DNA from: Candidatus Rifleibacteriota bacterium | GTDB taxonomy: Bacteria > Muiribacteriota > Ozemobacteria > Ozemobacterales > Ozemobacteraceae | Reading direction: 5' to 3' | Length of the DNA stretch: 64,000 bases | Assembly: GCA_015232575.1 (NCBI GenBank) | Contig: JADFZL010000001.1 | Span: 186,001-250,000, forward strand | Shown here: piece after piece, positions 25,743-34,718 of the stretch | How the letters are laid out: the number at the start of each line of letters is the position of its first letter | Position numbering within the stretch: the stretch's first letter is position 1 | Position numbers and translations under genes: made by a program | The notes under the pieces: generated by a model | Told to the model about the DNA's origin: nothing | Databases searched by the model: none | Seen by the model: only the letters and a program-made list of their open reading frames with translations

Positions 25743-28520
25743 ATGAAGAAGTTCGTATACAGTTTTGGGGGAGGCAAGGCAGAAGGCCGTGCTGACATGA
25801 AAGACGTTCTTGGCGGCAAGGGTGCTAATCTTGCAGAGATGAGTAATCTTGGAATATCTGTTCCAGCAGGATTCACAATTTCCACTGAGATGTGCGATGT
25901 TTACTACAAAAATAACAGAAAATACCCGCCCGAGCTGGAAAAAGAAATCCAGCAGGCGCTCGCAAATGCGGAAACAATCATGGGCGCGAAATTTGGCGAT
26001 GCAACTAATCCGCTGTTGCTTTCCGTAAGATCAGGGGCAAGAGTTTCAATGCCCGGAATGATGGACACTGTTTTGAATCTTGGTTTGAACGATCAGACAG
26101 TTGAAGGTTTGATTAAAAAAACCGGCAACGATCGTTTTGCCTGGGATTCCTACAGAAGATTTGTCCAGATGTACGGCGACGTAGTTCTTGATATGAAGCC
26201 TGAGTCAAAAGAAGAACACGATCCTTTTGAAATTATTATTGATGAAGTAAAAAAATCACGCGGCGTCAAAAGCGATTCTGAACTTACTGCAGCAGATCTC
26301 AAAGATTTAACATATAAGTTCAAAAAACTTATAAAAGAGAAAAAGGGACTTGATTTCCCGACCGATCCGTGGCAGCAGATGTGGGGCGCAGTCAACGCAG
26401 TTTTCGGTTCCTGGATGAACCAGCGCGCAATCACCTACCGCAGACTCAATGGAATCCCTGAAGAATGGGGCACAGCAGTCACCGTTCAAGCAATGGTTTT
26501 CGGCAATATGGGCATGGATTGCGCTACAGGCGTAGCATTTACACGTGATCCATCGACTGGCGAAAGAGCATTCTACGGAGAATACCTCATCAATGCACAG
26601 GGCGAAGACGTCGTCGCCGGCATCAGAACTCCGCAGCAGGTAACCATTGTCGGTTCAAAAAAATGGGCTACCAGCAACAATATTGATGAAACTGCCCGTT
26701 CGAAACAATATCCTTCACTTGAAGAATCAATGCCCCAGGCATACAAAGATCTCGAGACAATTTATCTGAAACTCGAAAATCACTATAAAGATATGCAGGA
26801 CATCGAATTCACCATCCAGAACAGCAAACTCTGGATGCTCCAGACCAGAGGCGGAAAAAGAACCGCCGCTGCTGCAGTAAGAATTGCAGTCGAAATGGTC
26901 GGCGAAAACCTTATCACAAAAGAAGATGCCGTAAAAAGAGTAAAACCAACTGATCTCGATCAGCTTCTTCACCCGGTTTTTGATCCCAAAGCTAAAAAGC
27001 GCCTTGTCGCCAAAGGTCTTCCTGCATCACCAGGCGCAGGAACCGGACGAGTTGTTTTCCACGCTGATGACGCCGAAGCATGGGCCGCCAAGGGCGACAA
27101 AGTTATTCTCGTCAGAATCGAAACCAGCCCCGAAGATATCGGCGGAATGAACGTAGCACAGGGAATTCTTACCTCACGCGGCGGAATGACCAGCCACGCT
27201 GCTGTTGTTGCACGCGGAATGGGAAAATGCTGCGTAGCAGGTTGCGGCGAACTCAATATTGATTATCCCAAAAAGATACTCTCTGTTCGCGGCGAGACAA
27301 TCAAAGAAGGCGACTGGATCAGCCTTGACGGTTCAACCGGTGACGTAATCCTTGGCCAGGTTCCAACCGTTAACCCGGAACTTTCAGGCAACTTCGGAAC
27401 CCTTATGAAATGGGCTGACGAATACAGACAGCTCGACATCAGAACAAATGCCGATACTCCAAAAGATGCTACAGTAGCAAGAAAATTTGGAGCACAGGGA
27501 ATTGGTCTGTGCAGAACTGAACACATGTTCTTCGAAGGCGACAGAATCAAAGCCATGCGCGAAATGATTCTTGCCGATACAACCACCGACAGAGTAAAAG
27601 CCCTGAACAAGCTTCTGAAACATCAGACCGATGATTTCTATGGAATTTTCAAAGCAATGGCCGGATATCCTGTAACAATCAGAACACTTGATCCGCCTCT
27701 TCACGAATTTGTTCCGAACGAAGATGCAAATCAGGCTGAAATGGCTCGCGAAATGAACATTCCAGTTGAAAAAGTCAAAGCAAAAGTTCAGTCACTCCAC
27801 GAATTGAACCCGATGCTCGGACACCGCGGATGCCGCCTTGGAATCACTTATCCTGAAATCACCGAAATGCAGGCTCGTGCAATATTTGAAGCAGCATGCC
27901 AGCTGACTAAAGAAGGCGTTGAAGTTTATCCTGAAGTCATGGTACCACTCATTGGAACAATTCAGGAACTTAAGATCGAAAAAGCCACAATCAAACGCGT
28001 TGCCGAAGAAACAATCAAGAAATACGGCGTCACTCTCAAATATCTCATCGGAACAATGATCGAGATTCCAAGAGCCGCTATTGTTGCTGATCAGGTAGCT
28101 GCCGAAGCAGAATTCTTCTCATTCGGAACAAACGACCTGACCCAGATGACATTCGGATACAGCCGCGACGACGCTGGAAAATTCCTGCCGGTTTACCTTG
28201 AAAAGAAAGTTCTCACAGCAGATCCTTTCCAGACAATCGACCAGGAAGGCGTTGGCAAACTCATGGAATGGTGCATTGAACGCGGAAGAACAACAAGAAA
28301 TGAATTGAAGATCGGAATCTGCGGTGAACACGGCGGAGAAACCGAATCAGTAACTTTCTGTCACAAAATCGGTCTTGATTATGTAAGCTGCTCACCTTAT
28401 CGCGTGCCAATCGCAAGACTTGCTGCTGCTCAGGCTGCCATCAAGTTCCGCGAATTCCGCGACGAAAGATTGAAAAAGCAGAATCACAAGCCGGTTAAAG
28501 CCAAGCCGTCAGAGGTCTGA
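25743..28520 (+). CDS. ppdK: Pyruvate, phosphate dikinase
   Basis: A 925-residue enzyme that interconverts pyruvate, ATP and phosphate with PEP, AMP and pyrophosphate. It has the N-terminal nucleotide-binding domain (SVRSGARVSMPGMMDTVLNL), the swivelling phospho-His domain with catalytic His near residue 485 in GGMTSHAAVVARGMGK (the Thr before it is the usual regulatory site), and the C-terminal PEP/pyruvate barrel (GTNDLTQMTFGYSRDD, GICGEHGG with catalytic Cys). The ATG at 25743 is chosen because AGGAGG lies just upstream; the longer in-frame start has no ribosome site. nusB starts five bases after the stop. Three promoter-like sequences precede it. It is probably glycolytic (PPi-linked) or gluconeogenic. 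Confidence 0.97.
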   Translation: MKKFVYSFGGGKAEGRADMKDVLGGKGANLAEMSNLGISVPAGFTISTEMCDVYYKNNRKYPPELEKEIQQALANAETIMGAKFGDATNPLLLSVRSGARVSMPGMMDTVLNLGLNDQTVEGLIKKTGNDRFAWDSYRRFVQMYGDVVLDMKPESKEEHDPFEIIIDEVKKSRGVKSDSELTAADLKDLTYKFKKLIKEKKGLDFPTDPWQQMWGAVNAVFGSWMNQRAITYRRLNGIPEEWGTAVTVQAMVFGNMGMDCATGVAFTRDPSTGERAFYGEYLINAQGEDVVAGIRTPQQVTIVGSKKWATSNNIDETARSKQYPSLEESMPQAYKDLETIYLKLENHYKDMQDIEFTIQNSKLWMLQTRGGKRTAAAAVRIAVEMVGENLITKEDAVKRVKPTDLDQLLHPVFDPKAKKRLVAKGLPASPGAGTGRVVFHADDAEAWAAKGDKVILVRIETSPEDIGGMNVAQGILTSRGGMTSHAAVVARGMGKCCVAGCGELNIDYPKKILSVRGETIKEGDWISLDGSTGDVILGQVPTVNPELSGNFGTLMKWADEYRQLDIRTNADTPKDATVARKFGAQGIGLCRTEHMFFEGDRIKAMREMILADTTTDRVKALNKLLKHQTDDFYGIFKAMAGYPVTIRTLDPPLHEFVPNEDANQAEMAREMNIPVEKVKAKVQSLHELNPMLGHRGCRLGITYPEITEMQARAIFEAACQLTKEGVEVYPEVMVPLIGTIQELKIEKATIKRVAEETIKKYGVTLKYLIGTMIEIPRAAIVADQVAAEAEFFSFGTNDLTQMTFGYSRDDAGKFLPVYLEKKVLTADPFQTIDQEGVGKLMEWCIERGRTTRNELKIGICGEHGGETESVTFCHKIGLDYVSCSPYRVPIARLAAAQAAIKFREFRDERLKKQNHKPVKAKPSEV

Positions 28521-28525
28521 TAACA

Positions 28526-29224
28526 ATGTCATCCCGCCGCAGAAAAGCAAGAGAAGTTGTATTGAAGGTTCTGTATCAACAGGACGTACTTTCGCGACCG
28601 TATAACGAAACATTAGCTGAAGTGCTTGCTGAAGAGCATTATCGTCCACTTCTCGAACGTTTCGGGCGGGAATTTGCAAACTTGGATATGCATAATTTCA
28701 AAGCCGCTCCGGAGGCTCTTGAAGCCTTCGTGGGTGGCTTTGCAAATACCTTTATTGCAAAGGACATTCAAAACTCAAAAGATCCAAATGAATTGCCTGA
28801 TTTTCTGGCAGATTATCTGAACAGAATCCTTACAACTGAAGACAAGGCAATGCTTGCCCGCATCCTTGAAAGCCTTGATCAATCTAAGGAAATTCGAGAT
28901 TTCGCCTTATCAATTATTGAGAAAACCATCGAAAACCTTTCTGCTATTGATGAAATTCTGCAGAAAGTAGCCGACAACTGGGCACTCGATAGAATGGCTC
29001 AGATTGACAAAATTATATTACGCTTTGCAGCATGTGAGCTTCTTTATTTCCCGGATATTCCTGCAAGTGTAACCATAAATGAAGCCATCGAAATGTCTAA
29101 AAAGTATTCAACAGAACGTTCACCTGAATTTATTAACGGTGTTCTTGATAAACTCAACAGGCAGCATAAGCCTCAAAAGAATGAAATCAAGAAAAAGAAT
29201 ACCCGGGAAACAAAAAAATCTTGA
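28526..29224 (+). CDS. nusB: Transcription antitermination factor NusB, long form
   Basis: NusB binds NusE and boxA RNA to support antitermination of rRNA operons. The family N-terminus (RRKAREVVLKVLYQQD) and C-terminal core (DNWALDRMAQIDKIILRFAACELLYFPDIPASVTINEAIEMSKKYS, FINGVLDKL) are clear. At 232 residues it is about 90 longer than usual: residues about 35-110 form an insertion between helices 1 and 2 (ANTFIAKDIQNSKDPNELPD) and the C-terminus has a Lys-rich tail (KNEIKKKNTRETKKS). It lies five bases after ppdK, so it is likely co-transcribed. Confidence 0.9.
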   Translation: MSSRRRKAREVVLKVLYQQDVLSRPYNETLAEVLAEEHYRPLLERFGREFANLDMHNFKAAPEALEAFVGGFANTFIAKDIQNSKDPNELPDFLADYLNRILTTEDKAMLARILESLDQSKEIRDFALSIIEKTIENLSAIDEILQKVADNWALDRMAQIDKIILRFAACELLYFPDIPASVTINEAIEMSKKYSTERSPEFINGVLDKLNRQHKPQKNEIKKKNTRETKKS

Positions 29225-29281
29225 CTTTTTTATGATTTTCCACAATAGTTTTTTAGTATCTGAATCTCTTCAGGAAAATTA

Positions 29282-30970
29282 ATGAATTTATCTTCCATTA
29301 TTAATAAAAAATCTGATTTCAAGAAAATTCTTCTTCTCGCCATTATTTTAGGCCTCGTGGCAGGTGGTGCCTTTGGATTCATGGGCACAATGCTGATTAC
29401 CCTGGGCAAAGCAAAAAGCAAGTTTATTCTTTCCTGCCTTGGTCTGGGTGGCGTTTTTGGAATTGTCATCGCCTGGTTCAGTAAATCTATTCTTTCTGCG
29501 ATGATAAATATTGTTCTCAATGATGTTGAAAGCAAAGTCGGCTTAACAAGAGACGTTGTAAAATCATCAGGCGAATCAATGCTTAAAGAACTTGAAGTTT
29601 TTGACCAGATGTTCATACGCGTTGTGGCAATTCTCAAACGAGTCCTGCAAATTTCATTCAGACTTGAAGAAGCTTCAAGAGAACTTGATCACACTGCCCA
29701 GATGAGTTCACAGGTTATCAAGGAAGTTGTCGAAAAGGTTGATTCAATCAACAAAAATGCTCTCGATAATGCTTCCAGTCTGCGTGACACAATTTCATCA
29801 CTTGAAAGTTCCTTCGCCCTGAGTAAAGAAATTTCCCAAAAACTCGGCGTCGCACTTGACCAGAGTCACGGAGTAGCTACCATAGCCCAGAGCACAAAAG
29901 GGTCTGTGAAAACTTCTGTAGATAAAATGGTCAAAATCAAAGAACTTACAGAAGGCTCTGCCAACCTGATTAACGACCTGAACGACAGATCAAAGCAAAT
30001 CGGAATGATTCTGACCGAAATTGCAAATATTGCAGAAAAAACCAACCTTCTTGCATTGAACGCCGCAATTGAAGCAGCAAGAGCCGGTGAACAGGGAAGA
30101 GGATTCGCTGTAGTTGCTGAAGAAGTTCGAAAGCTTGCACGCGGTTCAGCCGAGTCATCGAAAAAAATTAATAACCTCATTAACGACATTCTACAGAAAA
30201 CCGAAAATGCCGCTGAAATGATGAGATCTAATACCGGCAAGGTTTACGAAGGTCTGGAAGTCGTTAATGCCGTTGATGGAAGCCTGGGCGGCTTGTTTGA
30301 ACTTGCAGAAAAACTCAACGAGGTAATTAAGGACATTTCCGAAGCCGCTGACAGGCAAAGCAAAACATCTGACTCCATGTACCAGAACATGCAGACAATT
30401 TCCAGTACAACTGATCACATTTCCATGAAAATTCAGGAAGTTTCGCATTCTGCATTAAATAAAACTGTAATTGTTGACCAGACAAGTTCCTCAGCAAAAG
30501 AACTCAGGACGCTTTCCGATATATTCCAGAATTCGCTCGTTCCATTTAAATTCAGTGTTGAGGGAACAGTGAAACGCGGATTTGTTCGCGCCGAAACTCG
30601 TGTAGCCTGTAAGTTTAAAGTTCTTATTGCCGGTGAAGTAGGCGACAGCAGCTTTGGATATGGCGATTTCGACCTCCGCGGAACAATCACAAACCTCTCC
30701 GCAGGTGGTTGCGTTATCGAAACAGCAGAAGACATCGAACAGGGAAAATATCTTGTATTCGCCTTCCAGCTTGGCAGCCAGTTTGTACAAGGGTTGCAGG
30801 GACGTCTGGTAAGGCTTAGAAAAACCCAGAGTCAGGACAAACTCGACGTCTTTGAAGCGGTCGTTTCCTTCAACAATATTTCACACGAACATGAAAAACT
30901 TATTGTTACCCACGTAATAGATGCCCAGAAAAGTTTTGAACAGCAACTGGGAATTAGAGCCGAAGATTGA
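29282..30970 (+). CDS. Methyl-accepting chemotaxis-like protein with C-terminal PilZ domain
   Basis: A 562-residue protein with two N-terminal transmembrane helices (about 15-37 and 47-75) and only a very short loop between them, so no real periplasmic sensor. A cytoplasmic signalling coiled coil follows, with the highly conserved MCP hairpin tip [37 protein letters not shown] (about 247-283, split here in two motifs). Residues about 430-560 are a PilZ domain with RxxxR (RAETR) and NLSAGGC, the c-di-GMP-binding pattern. The fusion suggests that c-di-GMP tunes a chemotaxis-type array. It is 57 bases after nusB and 12 before pilB, so it probably regulates pilus motor activity. HAMP is not evident. 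Confidence 0.88.
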   Translation: MNLSSIINKKSDFKKILLLAIILGLVAGGAFGFMGTMLITLGKAKSKFILSCLGLGGVFGIVIAWFSKSILSAMINIVLNDVESKVGLTRDVVKSSGESMLKELEVFDQMFIRVVAILKRVLQISFRLEEASRELDHTAQMSSQVIKEVVEKVDSINKNALDNASSLRDTISSLESSFALSKEISQKLGVALDQSHGVATIAQSTKGSVKTSVDKMVKIKELTEGSANLINDLNDRSKQIGMILTEIANIAEKTNLLALNAAIEAARAGEQGRGFAVVAEEVRKLARGSAESSKKINNLINDILQKTENAAEMMRSNTGKVYEGLEVVNAVDGSLGGLFELAEKLNEVIKDISEAADRQSKTSDSMYQNMQTISSTTDHISMKIQEVSHSALNKTVIVDQTSSSAKELRTLSDIFQNSLVPFKFSVEGTVKRGFVRAETRVACKFKVLIAGEVGDSSFGYGDFDLRGTITNLSAGGCVIETAEDIEQGKYLVFAFQLGSQFVQGLQGRLVRLRKTQSQDKLDVFEAVVSFNNISHEHEKLIVTHVIDAQKSFEQQLGIRAED

Positions 30971-30982
30971 TGAGGATCTTGT

Positions 30983-32737
30983 ATGGCAAGAATTGAAAAA
31001 AAGCTTCTTGGTGAATCACTCGTTGCAGAGAAATTCATCACCGAAGAACAATTGAGAAATGCTCTTGCAGAGCAGAGAAAAACAAGCGATCCGCTGGGAT
31101 TTACGCTTTTGAGAATGCGCTACCTTTCTGAAAGCCAGCTCAGAGAGTTCCTTGAAAGTAAATTGGGCTTCAGTTATGCCAACCTTCGCAATTATGTTAT
31201 TGATCCGAAAGTTGTAAAAATGATACCTCAGGATATCGCGAGAAAATACCACTGCTTCGCACTTCTGAGAGTAAAAACATCTTTAACTGTTGCCATGGTA
31301 GATCCGCTTGATTCATTTGTCATCGAAAACCTTGAATACACTACAAATTGTAAGATAAAGCCCCTTGTTTCAACTATGTCCGAAATTCAGGCTGCCATTG
31401 ACGAATTCTATGGAGACACTTCAACGGGTGCACTCGGCGGAGCACTGCAAGCTTCAGCAGCTCCTGAACAAAAAGCGCTTTCAATTCAGGACTTTGCCAA
31501 AAAGATTCAGGGAACTGTTTCAATGTCGAAAGATGGAATGGTTGATCTTTCGAGTATCAATGCAGCAGATCAGGCAAGCATTATTCAGCTTGTTAACCTT
31601 ATCGTTCTCAGGGCAATCAAGGAAAAAGCTTCTGATATTCACATAGAGCCCGATGACAACGTCCTGCGAACAAGATTCAGAATCGACGGCATGCTTCAGG
31701 AAGTCATGGCACTTCCGAAATCGCTTGAAGCTGCAACCATTTCGAGATGTAAAGTCATGGCCGAACTTGATATCGCAGAAAAACGGGTTCCACAGGACGG
31801 TCGTATCAAGCTTCACCACGATGGCCGCGAAATAGATCTCCGCGTTTCAACTTATCCAACTTTGCGCGGGGAAAAAATAGTTATGAGAATTCTTGATAAA
31901 AGCAGAGTTCTCTTCGGACTTGAAGAACTTGGTTTCGCCGACGACGTTCTGGTCACTTTTTCCAGCCTGGTATTGAAACCAAACGGAATTATTCTGGTTA
32001 CAGGTCCGACAGGAAGTGGTAAAACTTCTACGCTTTATGCCGCGCTGCAAAAGATTAAAGATCCTTCTATTAACATTGTTACAATTGAAGATCCGGTAGA
32101 ATATCAGCTTCCGGGAATAAATCAGGGACAGATAAACCCCAAAGCAGGCTTCACATTCGCTGGCGGCTTGAGATCAATATTAAGACAAGACCCTGATGTA
32201 ATAATGGTCGGAGAAATTCGCGACTATGATACTGCGGAAATAGCCATCAGAGCTGCTCTCACCGGTCATCTTGTTTTTTCAACACTTCATACAAATGATG
32301 CAGCCGGAGCTTTTACAAGACTCATCGACATGGGTGTTGAGCCATTTCTTATTGCTTCTTCTCTTATAGGTGTAATGGCACAGCGTCTTTCAAGGCTCAT
32401 CTGCGAAGAGTGCAAGGAAGAATTTATTCCTTCGCCCGCAATAATCAAACACAGCCGCCTTCTTTACCAGGCCGGAAAGACAAAAGTCTACCGTGGAAAG
32501 GGCTGCGATGCGTGCAACCAGACAGGCTACAGAGGAAGAACGACTATTACCGAACTTCTGGTTCCAAATGAAAAAATTAAAGAACTGATCGTATTGAGAT
32601 CGCCAACCAGTGTCATAAAAAACGAAGGCATCAGACAGGGCGTCAGAACTCTCAGACAGGATGGCCTTGCAAAAGTTCTTAGAGGGCTTACCACGCTTGA
32701 AGAAGTAATCAGAGTATCAGGCGAAGACGAAATCTGA
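30983..32737 (+). CDS. pilB: Type IV pilus / type II secretion assembly ATPase PilB/GspE
   Basis: A full-length 584-residue extension ATPase. The N-terminal MshEN/GspE-N domain covers about residues 1-150 (LLGESLVAEKFITEEQL, LGFSYANL); MshEN domains can bind c-di-GMP. The motor domain has Walker A GPTGSGKTST near residue 342, an Asp box (IVTIEDPVEYQLPG), Walker B DPDVIMVGEIRD and the His box (TGHLVFSTLHTNDA). The tetra-Cys zinc site CEEC...CDAC is present at about 474-513. It powers pilus or pseudopilus polymerisation at the inner membrane. It directly follows the MCP-PilZ gene; the secretin and pseudopilins are encoded nearby. Confidence 0.93.
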   Translation: MARIEKKLLGESLVAEKFITEEQLRNALAEQRKTSDPLGFTLLRMRYLSESQLREFLESKLGFSYANLRNYVIDPKVVKMIPQDIARKYHCFALLRVKTSLTVAMVDPLDSFVIENLEYTTNCKIKPLVSTMSEIQAAIDEFYGDTSTGALGGALQASAAPEQKALSIQDFAKKIQGTVSMSKDGMVDLSSINAADQASIIQLVNLIVLRAIKEKASDIHIEPDDNVLRTRFRIDGMLQEVMALPKSLEAATISRCKVMAELDIAEKRVPQDGRIKLHHDGREIDLRVSTYPTLRGEKIVMRILDKSRVLFGLEELGFADDVLVTFSSLVLKPNGIILVTGPTGSGKTSTLYAALQKIKDPSINIVTIEDPVEYQLPGINQGQINPKAGFTFAGGLRSILRQDPDVIMVGEIRDYDTAEIAIRAALTGHLVFSTLHTNDAAGAFTRLIDMGVEPFLIASSLIGVMAQRLSRLICEECKEEFIPSPAIIKHSRLLYQAGKTKVYRGKGCDACNQTGYRGRTTITELLVPNEKIKELIVLRSPTSVIKNEGIRQGVRTLRQDGLAKVLRGLTTLEEVIRVSGEDEI

Positions 32738-32771
32738 GAACATGCCAATAGCTCTCAGCTAAAAGATTACC

Positions 32772-32851
32772 CAAGAAAAGAAAAGAAAAGACAAGACAAG
32801 ACAAGAAAAGACAAGATTTTTGTCCGCAGATTACGCAGATTGCGCAGATTT
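32772..32851 (+). repeat. Short tandem repeats after pilB
   Basis: About nine 5-base units of the form AAGA(A/C) (32772-32816) make a pure polypurine/A-C stretch, followed by three 9-base copies of CGCAGATT(A/G/T) at 32825, 32834 and 32843. They separate pilB from the radical SAM gene and code for nothing. Confidence 0.8.
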
Positions 32852-32986
32852 TAAAGATTTAGGATTTTAGATTTGAAGTTTGCGATTATACGTATTTATT
32901 GTCTGTTCAATTATTTGGGGCGTTTTAAGGTTTTATTACAATAGATGTTGAGTTGCCATTAATTGTTGGGAATTTGAAGATAAATT

Positions 32987-33982
32987 TTGTTGCTCTTTGG
33001 TTCTTTAATTCTCAGCAAATTATATTCAGAGGCGATGATTGCACAAGTATTTGCGAAAGTGTTGCACATTGTGATGGTTTCATTTTTTTTTGATTTGTAC
33101 AAAGATTTTCTTTCAAATGCAGAGCTTTGTTCTGTCAAAGAACTTTTAAGTAATCTTCCTGATGACAGCAGATATGTTGATGCTGTTTTCCCAAGAAAAA
33201 CTCTTCCAATCAGTATTACTGGTTCTTCGTGTGAATTGAACTGCGCACATTGCGATGGCCACTATCTCAAATCTATGCGTCCTCTGAGTGATGCAAACGG
33301 TGATGATTGTTCGAAGTACTCGTCTTTTCTCATCAGCGGTGGAAGCAGTAAAACTGGGGCTGTTCCGATTGACCGGTTTATTAATTCAGTTGCAAAAAAA
33401 TTTCCTGATTCAGGTTTGAATTTCCACATTGGGTTTCAGGGCGCCCAACTCCTTCGCCAGAACAAAATATTCTCAGGACCCAGAAATTGTATATCCTTTG
33501 ATCTAATAGGCACGAGCGAAATTCTGCGTGATGTTTTTAAGGTATCACTTACGCCTTCTGATCTGGAAAGAATGTATCTTGAACTGATTGAAATCGCAAG
33601 GGTTGTTCCTCACACAATAGCTGGTCTGATGGGCGATGACCTTTCAGGAGTCTTCAGGACCCTTAATTTTCTTAATAATGCTGATCAGAAAAAACTTACA
33701 CTTCTTGTTTTCCGCCCGACAGCAAAAACTGAAATGGCTCTTTGTAAACCTCCGGCACTTGATGTGTTATATGATTTTCTAAATAAGGCTGTAAATCAAT
33801 ATAATTTTGACATTACACTCGGTTGTATGCGCCCGGCAGGAGTTTATCGGAGAAAGCTTGATTTATTCGCCTGGCTGCACGGAGTTCGCAGAATAGTGAA
33901 TCCCGACAGACTTCTTCTGAAAGCATTTGAAGCAACTGGAATTAAAATAAACTCCTTCTACGAATGCTGCGCCTTCTGCTGA
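32987..33982 (+). CDS. Radical SAM protein of unknown substrate
   Basis: Up to 331 residues; the start is uncertain, since ATGs at 33032 and 33074 are also possible and none has a convincing ribosome site. The [4Fe-4S]-SAM motif CELNCAHC (CxxxCxxC) follows SITGSS, and a GG-type segment SFLISGGSS follows. Late conserved elements include GLMGDD, LVFRPTAKTEM, LGCMRPAGVYRRKLD, and a C-terminal CCAFC. The SITGxxCxLNCxHCxGHYL pattern reminds me of a family that includes lipoate-type (LipS2-like) enzymes, but this is only a resemblance. It lies between pilB and a pseudopilin gene. Substrate and pathway are unknown. Confidence 0.75.
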   Translation: MLLFGSLILSKLYSEAMIAQVFAKVLHIVMVSFFFDLYKDFLSNAELCSVKELLSNLPDDSRYVDAVFPRKTLPISITGSSCELNCAHCDGHYLKSMRPLSDANGDDCSKYSSFLISGGSSKTGAVPIDRFINSVAKKFPDSGLNFHIGFQGAQLLRQNKIFSGPRNCISFDLIGTSEILRDVFKVSLTPSDLERMYLELIEIARVVPHTIAGLMGDDLSGVFRTLNFLNNADQKKLTLLVFRPTAKTEMALCKPPALDVLYDFLNKAVNQYNFDITLGCMRPAGVYRRKLDLFAWLHGVRRIVNPDRLLLKAFEATGIKINSFYECCAFC

Positions 33983-34057
33983 ACACTTCTTTGCTGATTT
34001 TGATGTTCTGTTATACTGATTTCTGATATTATTACTTTTATAAATTATTAATGAAAA

Positions 34058-34107
34058 ATGCTGCAAAGCAGCATAAGCGTTAACTTAGGAATATGTTGTC
34101 CTAAGTT
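34058..34107 (+). other. Two consecutive hairpins before a pseudopilin gene
   Basis: A 7-base stem with AAA loop (ATGCTGC at 34058-34064 with its complement at 34068-34074) is followed by a 9-base stem (AACTTAGGA at 34082-34090, complement 34099-34107). Neither has a T tract, so they are not clear terminators; they could form a structured leader for the gene at 34143. Confidence 0.5.
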
Positions 34108-34142
34108 CATGGAAGTGAGAATTAGGGTCTGGATATAAAAAC

Positions 34143-34712
34143 ATGAAAAATGGCAATCTGATGGACGCATATCGACGGTTTACCGCAGCTTACACACTCC
34201 TGGAAGCTGCAATCGTTCTAGCCATGCTCTCTGCAATTATCTTTTTTTCTGTTCCGACAATTGAATTATACGGAAGATACGGACAGGAAACGCAACTGAA
34301 AGCTGCACTTCAGGAAACCCGCTCTGCAATTGACAGATATCGCGATTTGAGAAACGAAGCCACTTCTGTGGACTCTATTCCGCCGGTGAAAACAAAATAC
34401 CCGCCAAGTATTGCATCACTTCTGGAAGTGCTTCCCGCCAGCTGGAGCAGAACCGGAGCGACCGAGGGCCCATTTCTTGGAAATGAGCCCATAAATTATT
34501 TTGTCGATAAATTTGGAAGCTTCCGGTGGCACCTGAGAACTGCAACTTCTGACCAGTGGGTCATGACAACAGACGCCGCAACCAGGCTTGATGGCTGGGG
34601 AATCTTCGATATCAAATATGCCTCCTGGCCCGACGAATATATCGACCCGCAATTTTATACAACAAGAGCCAGAGCCACCGCCATGGACGGCAGCCAATAC
34701 TGGGACTGGTAA
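34143..34712 (+). CDS. Pseudopilin-like protein (GspG/H-like)
   Basis: A 189-residue protein with a prepilin-type N-terminus: leader MKNGNLMDAYRRFTA, then AYTLLEAAIVLAMLSAIIFF with the Glu at +5. Tyr replaces the usual Phe and Ala occupies the cleavage position. The pilin helix continues to about residue 70 (LKAALQETRSAIDRYRDLRNE) and a short Trp-rich globular domain follows (YASWPDEYIDPQFY, QYWDW), like GspG pseudopilins in size. It would be assembled by the PilB/GspE motor encoded just upstream. The CoA-transferase gene converges from the other strand with only six bases between. Confidence 0.75.
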   Translation: MKNGNLMDAYRRFTAAYTLLEAAIVLAMLSAIIFFSVPTIELYGRYGQETQLKAALQETRSAIDRYRDLRNEATSVDSIPPVKTKYPPSIASLLEVLPASWSRTGATEGPFLGNEPINYFVDKFGSFRWHLRTATSDQWVMTTDAATRLDGWGIFDIKYASWPDEYIDPQFYTTRARATAMDGSQYWDW

Positions 34713-34718
34713 AAGCAC

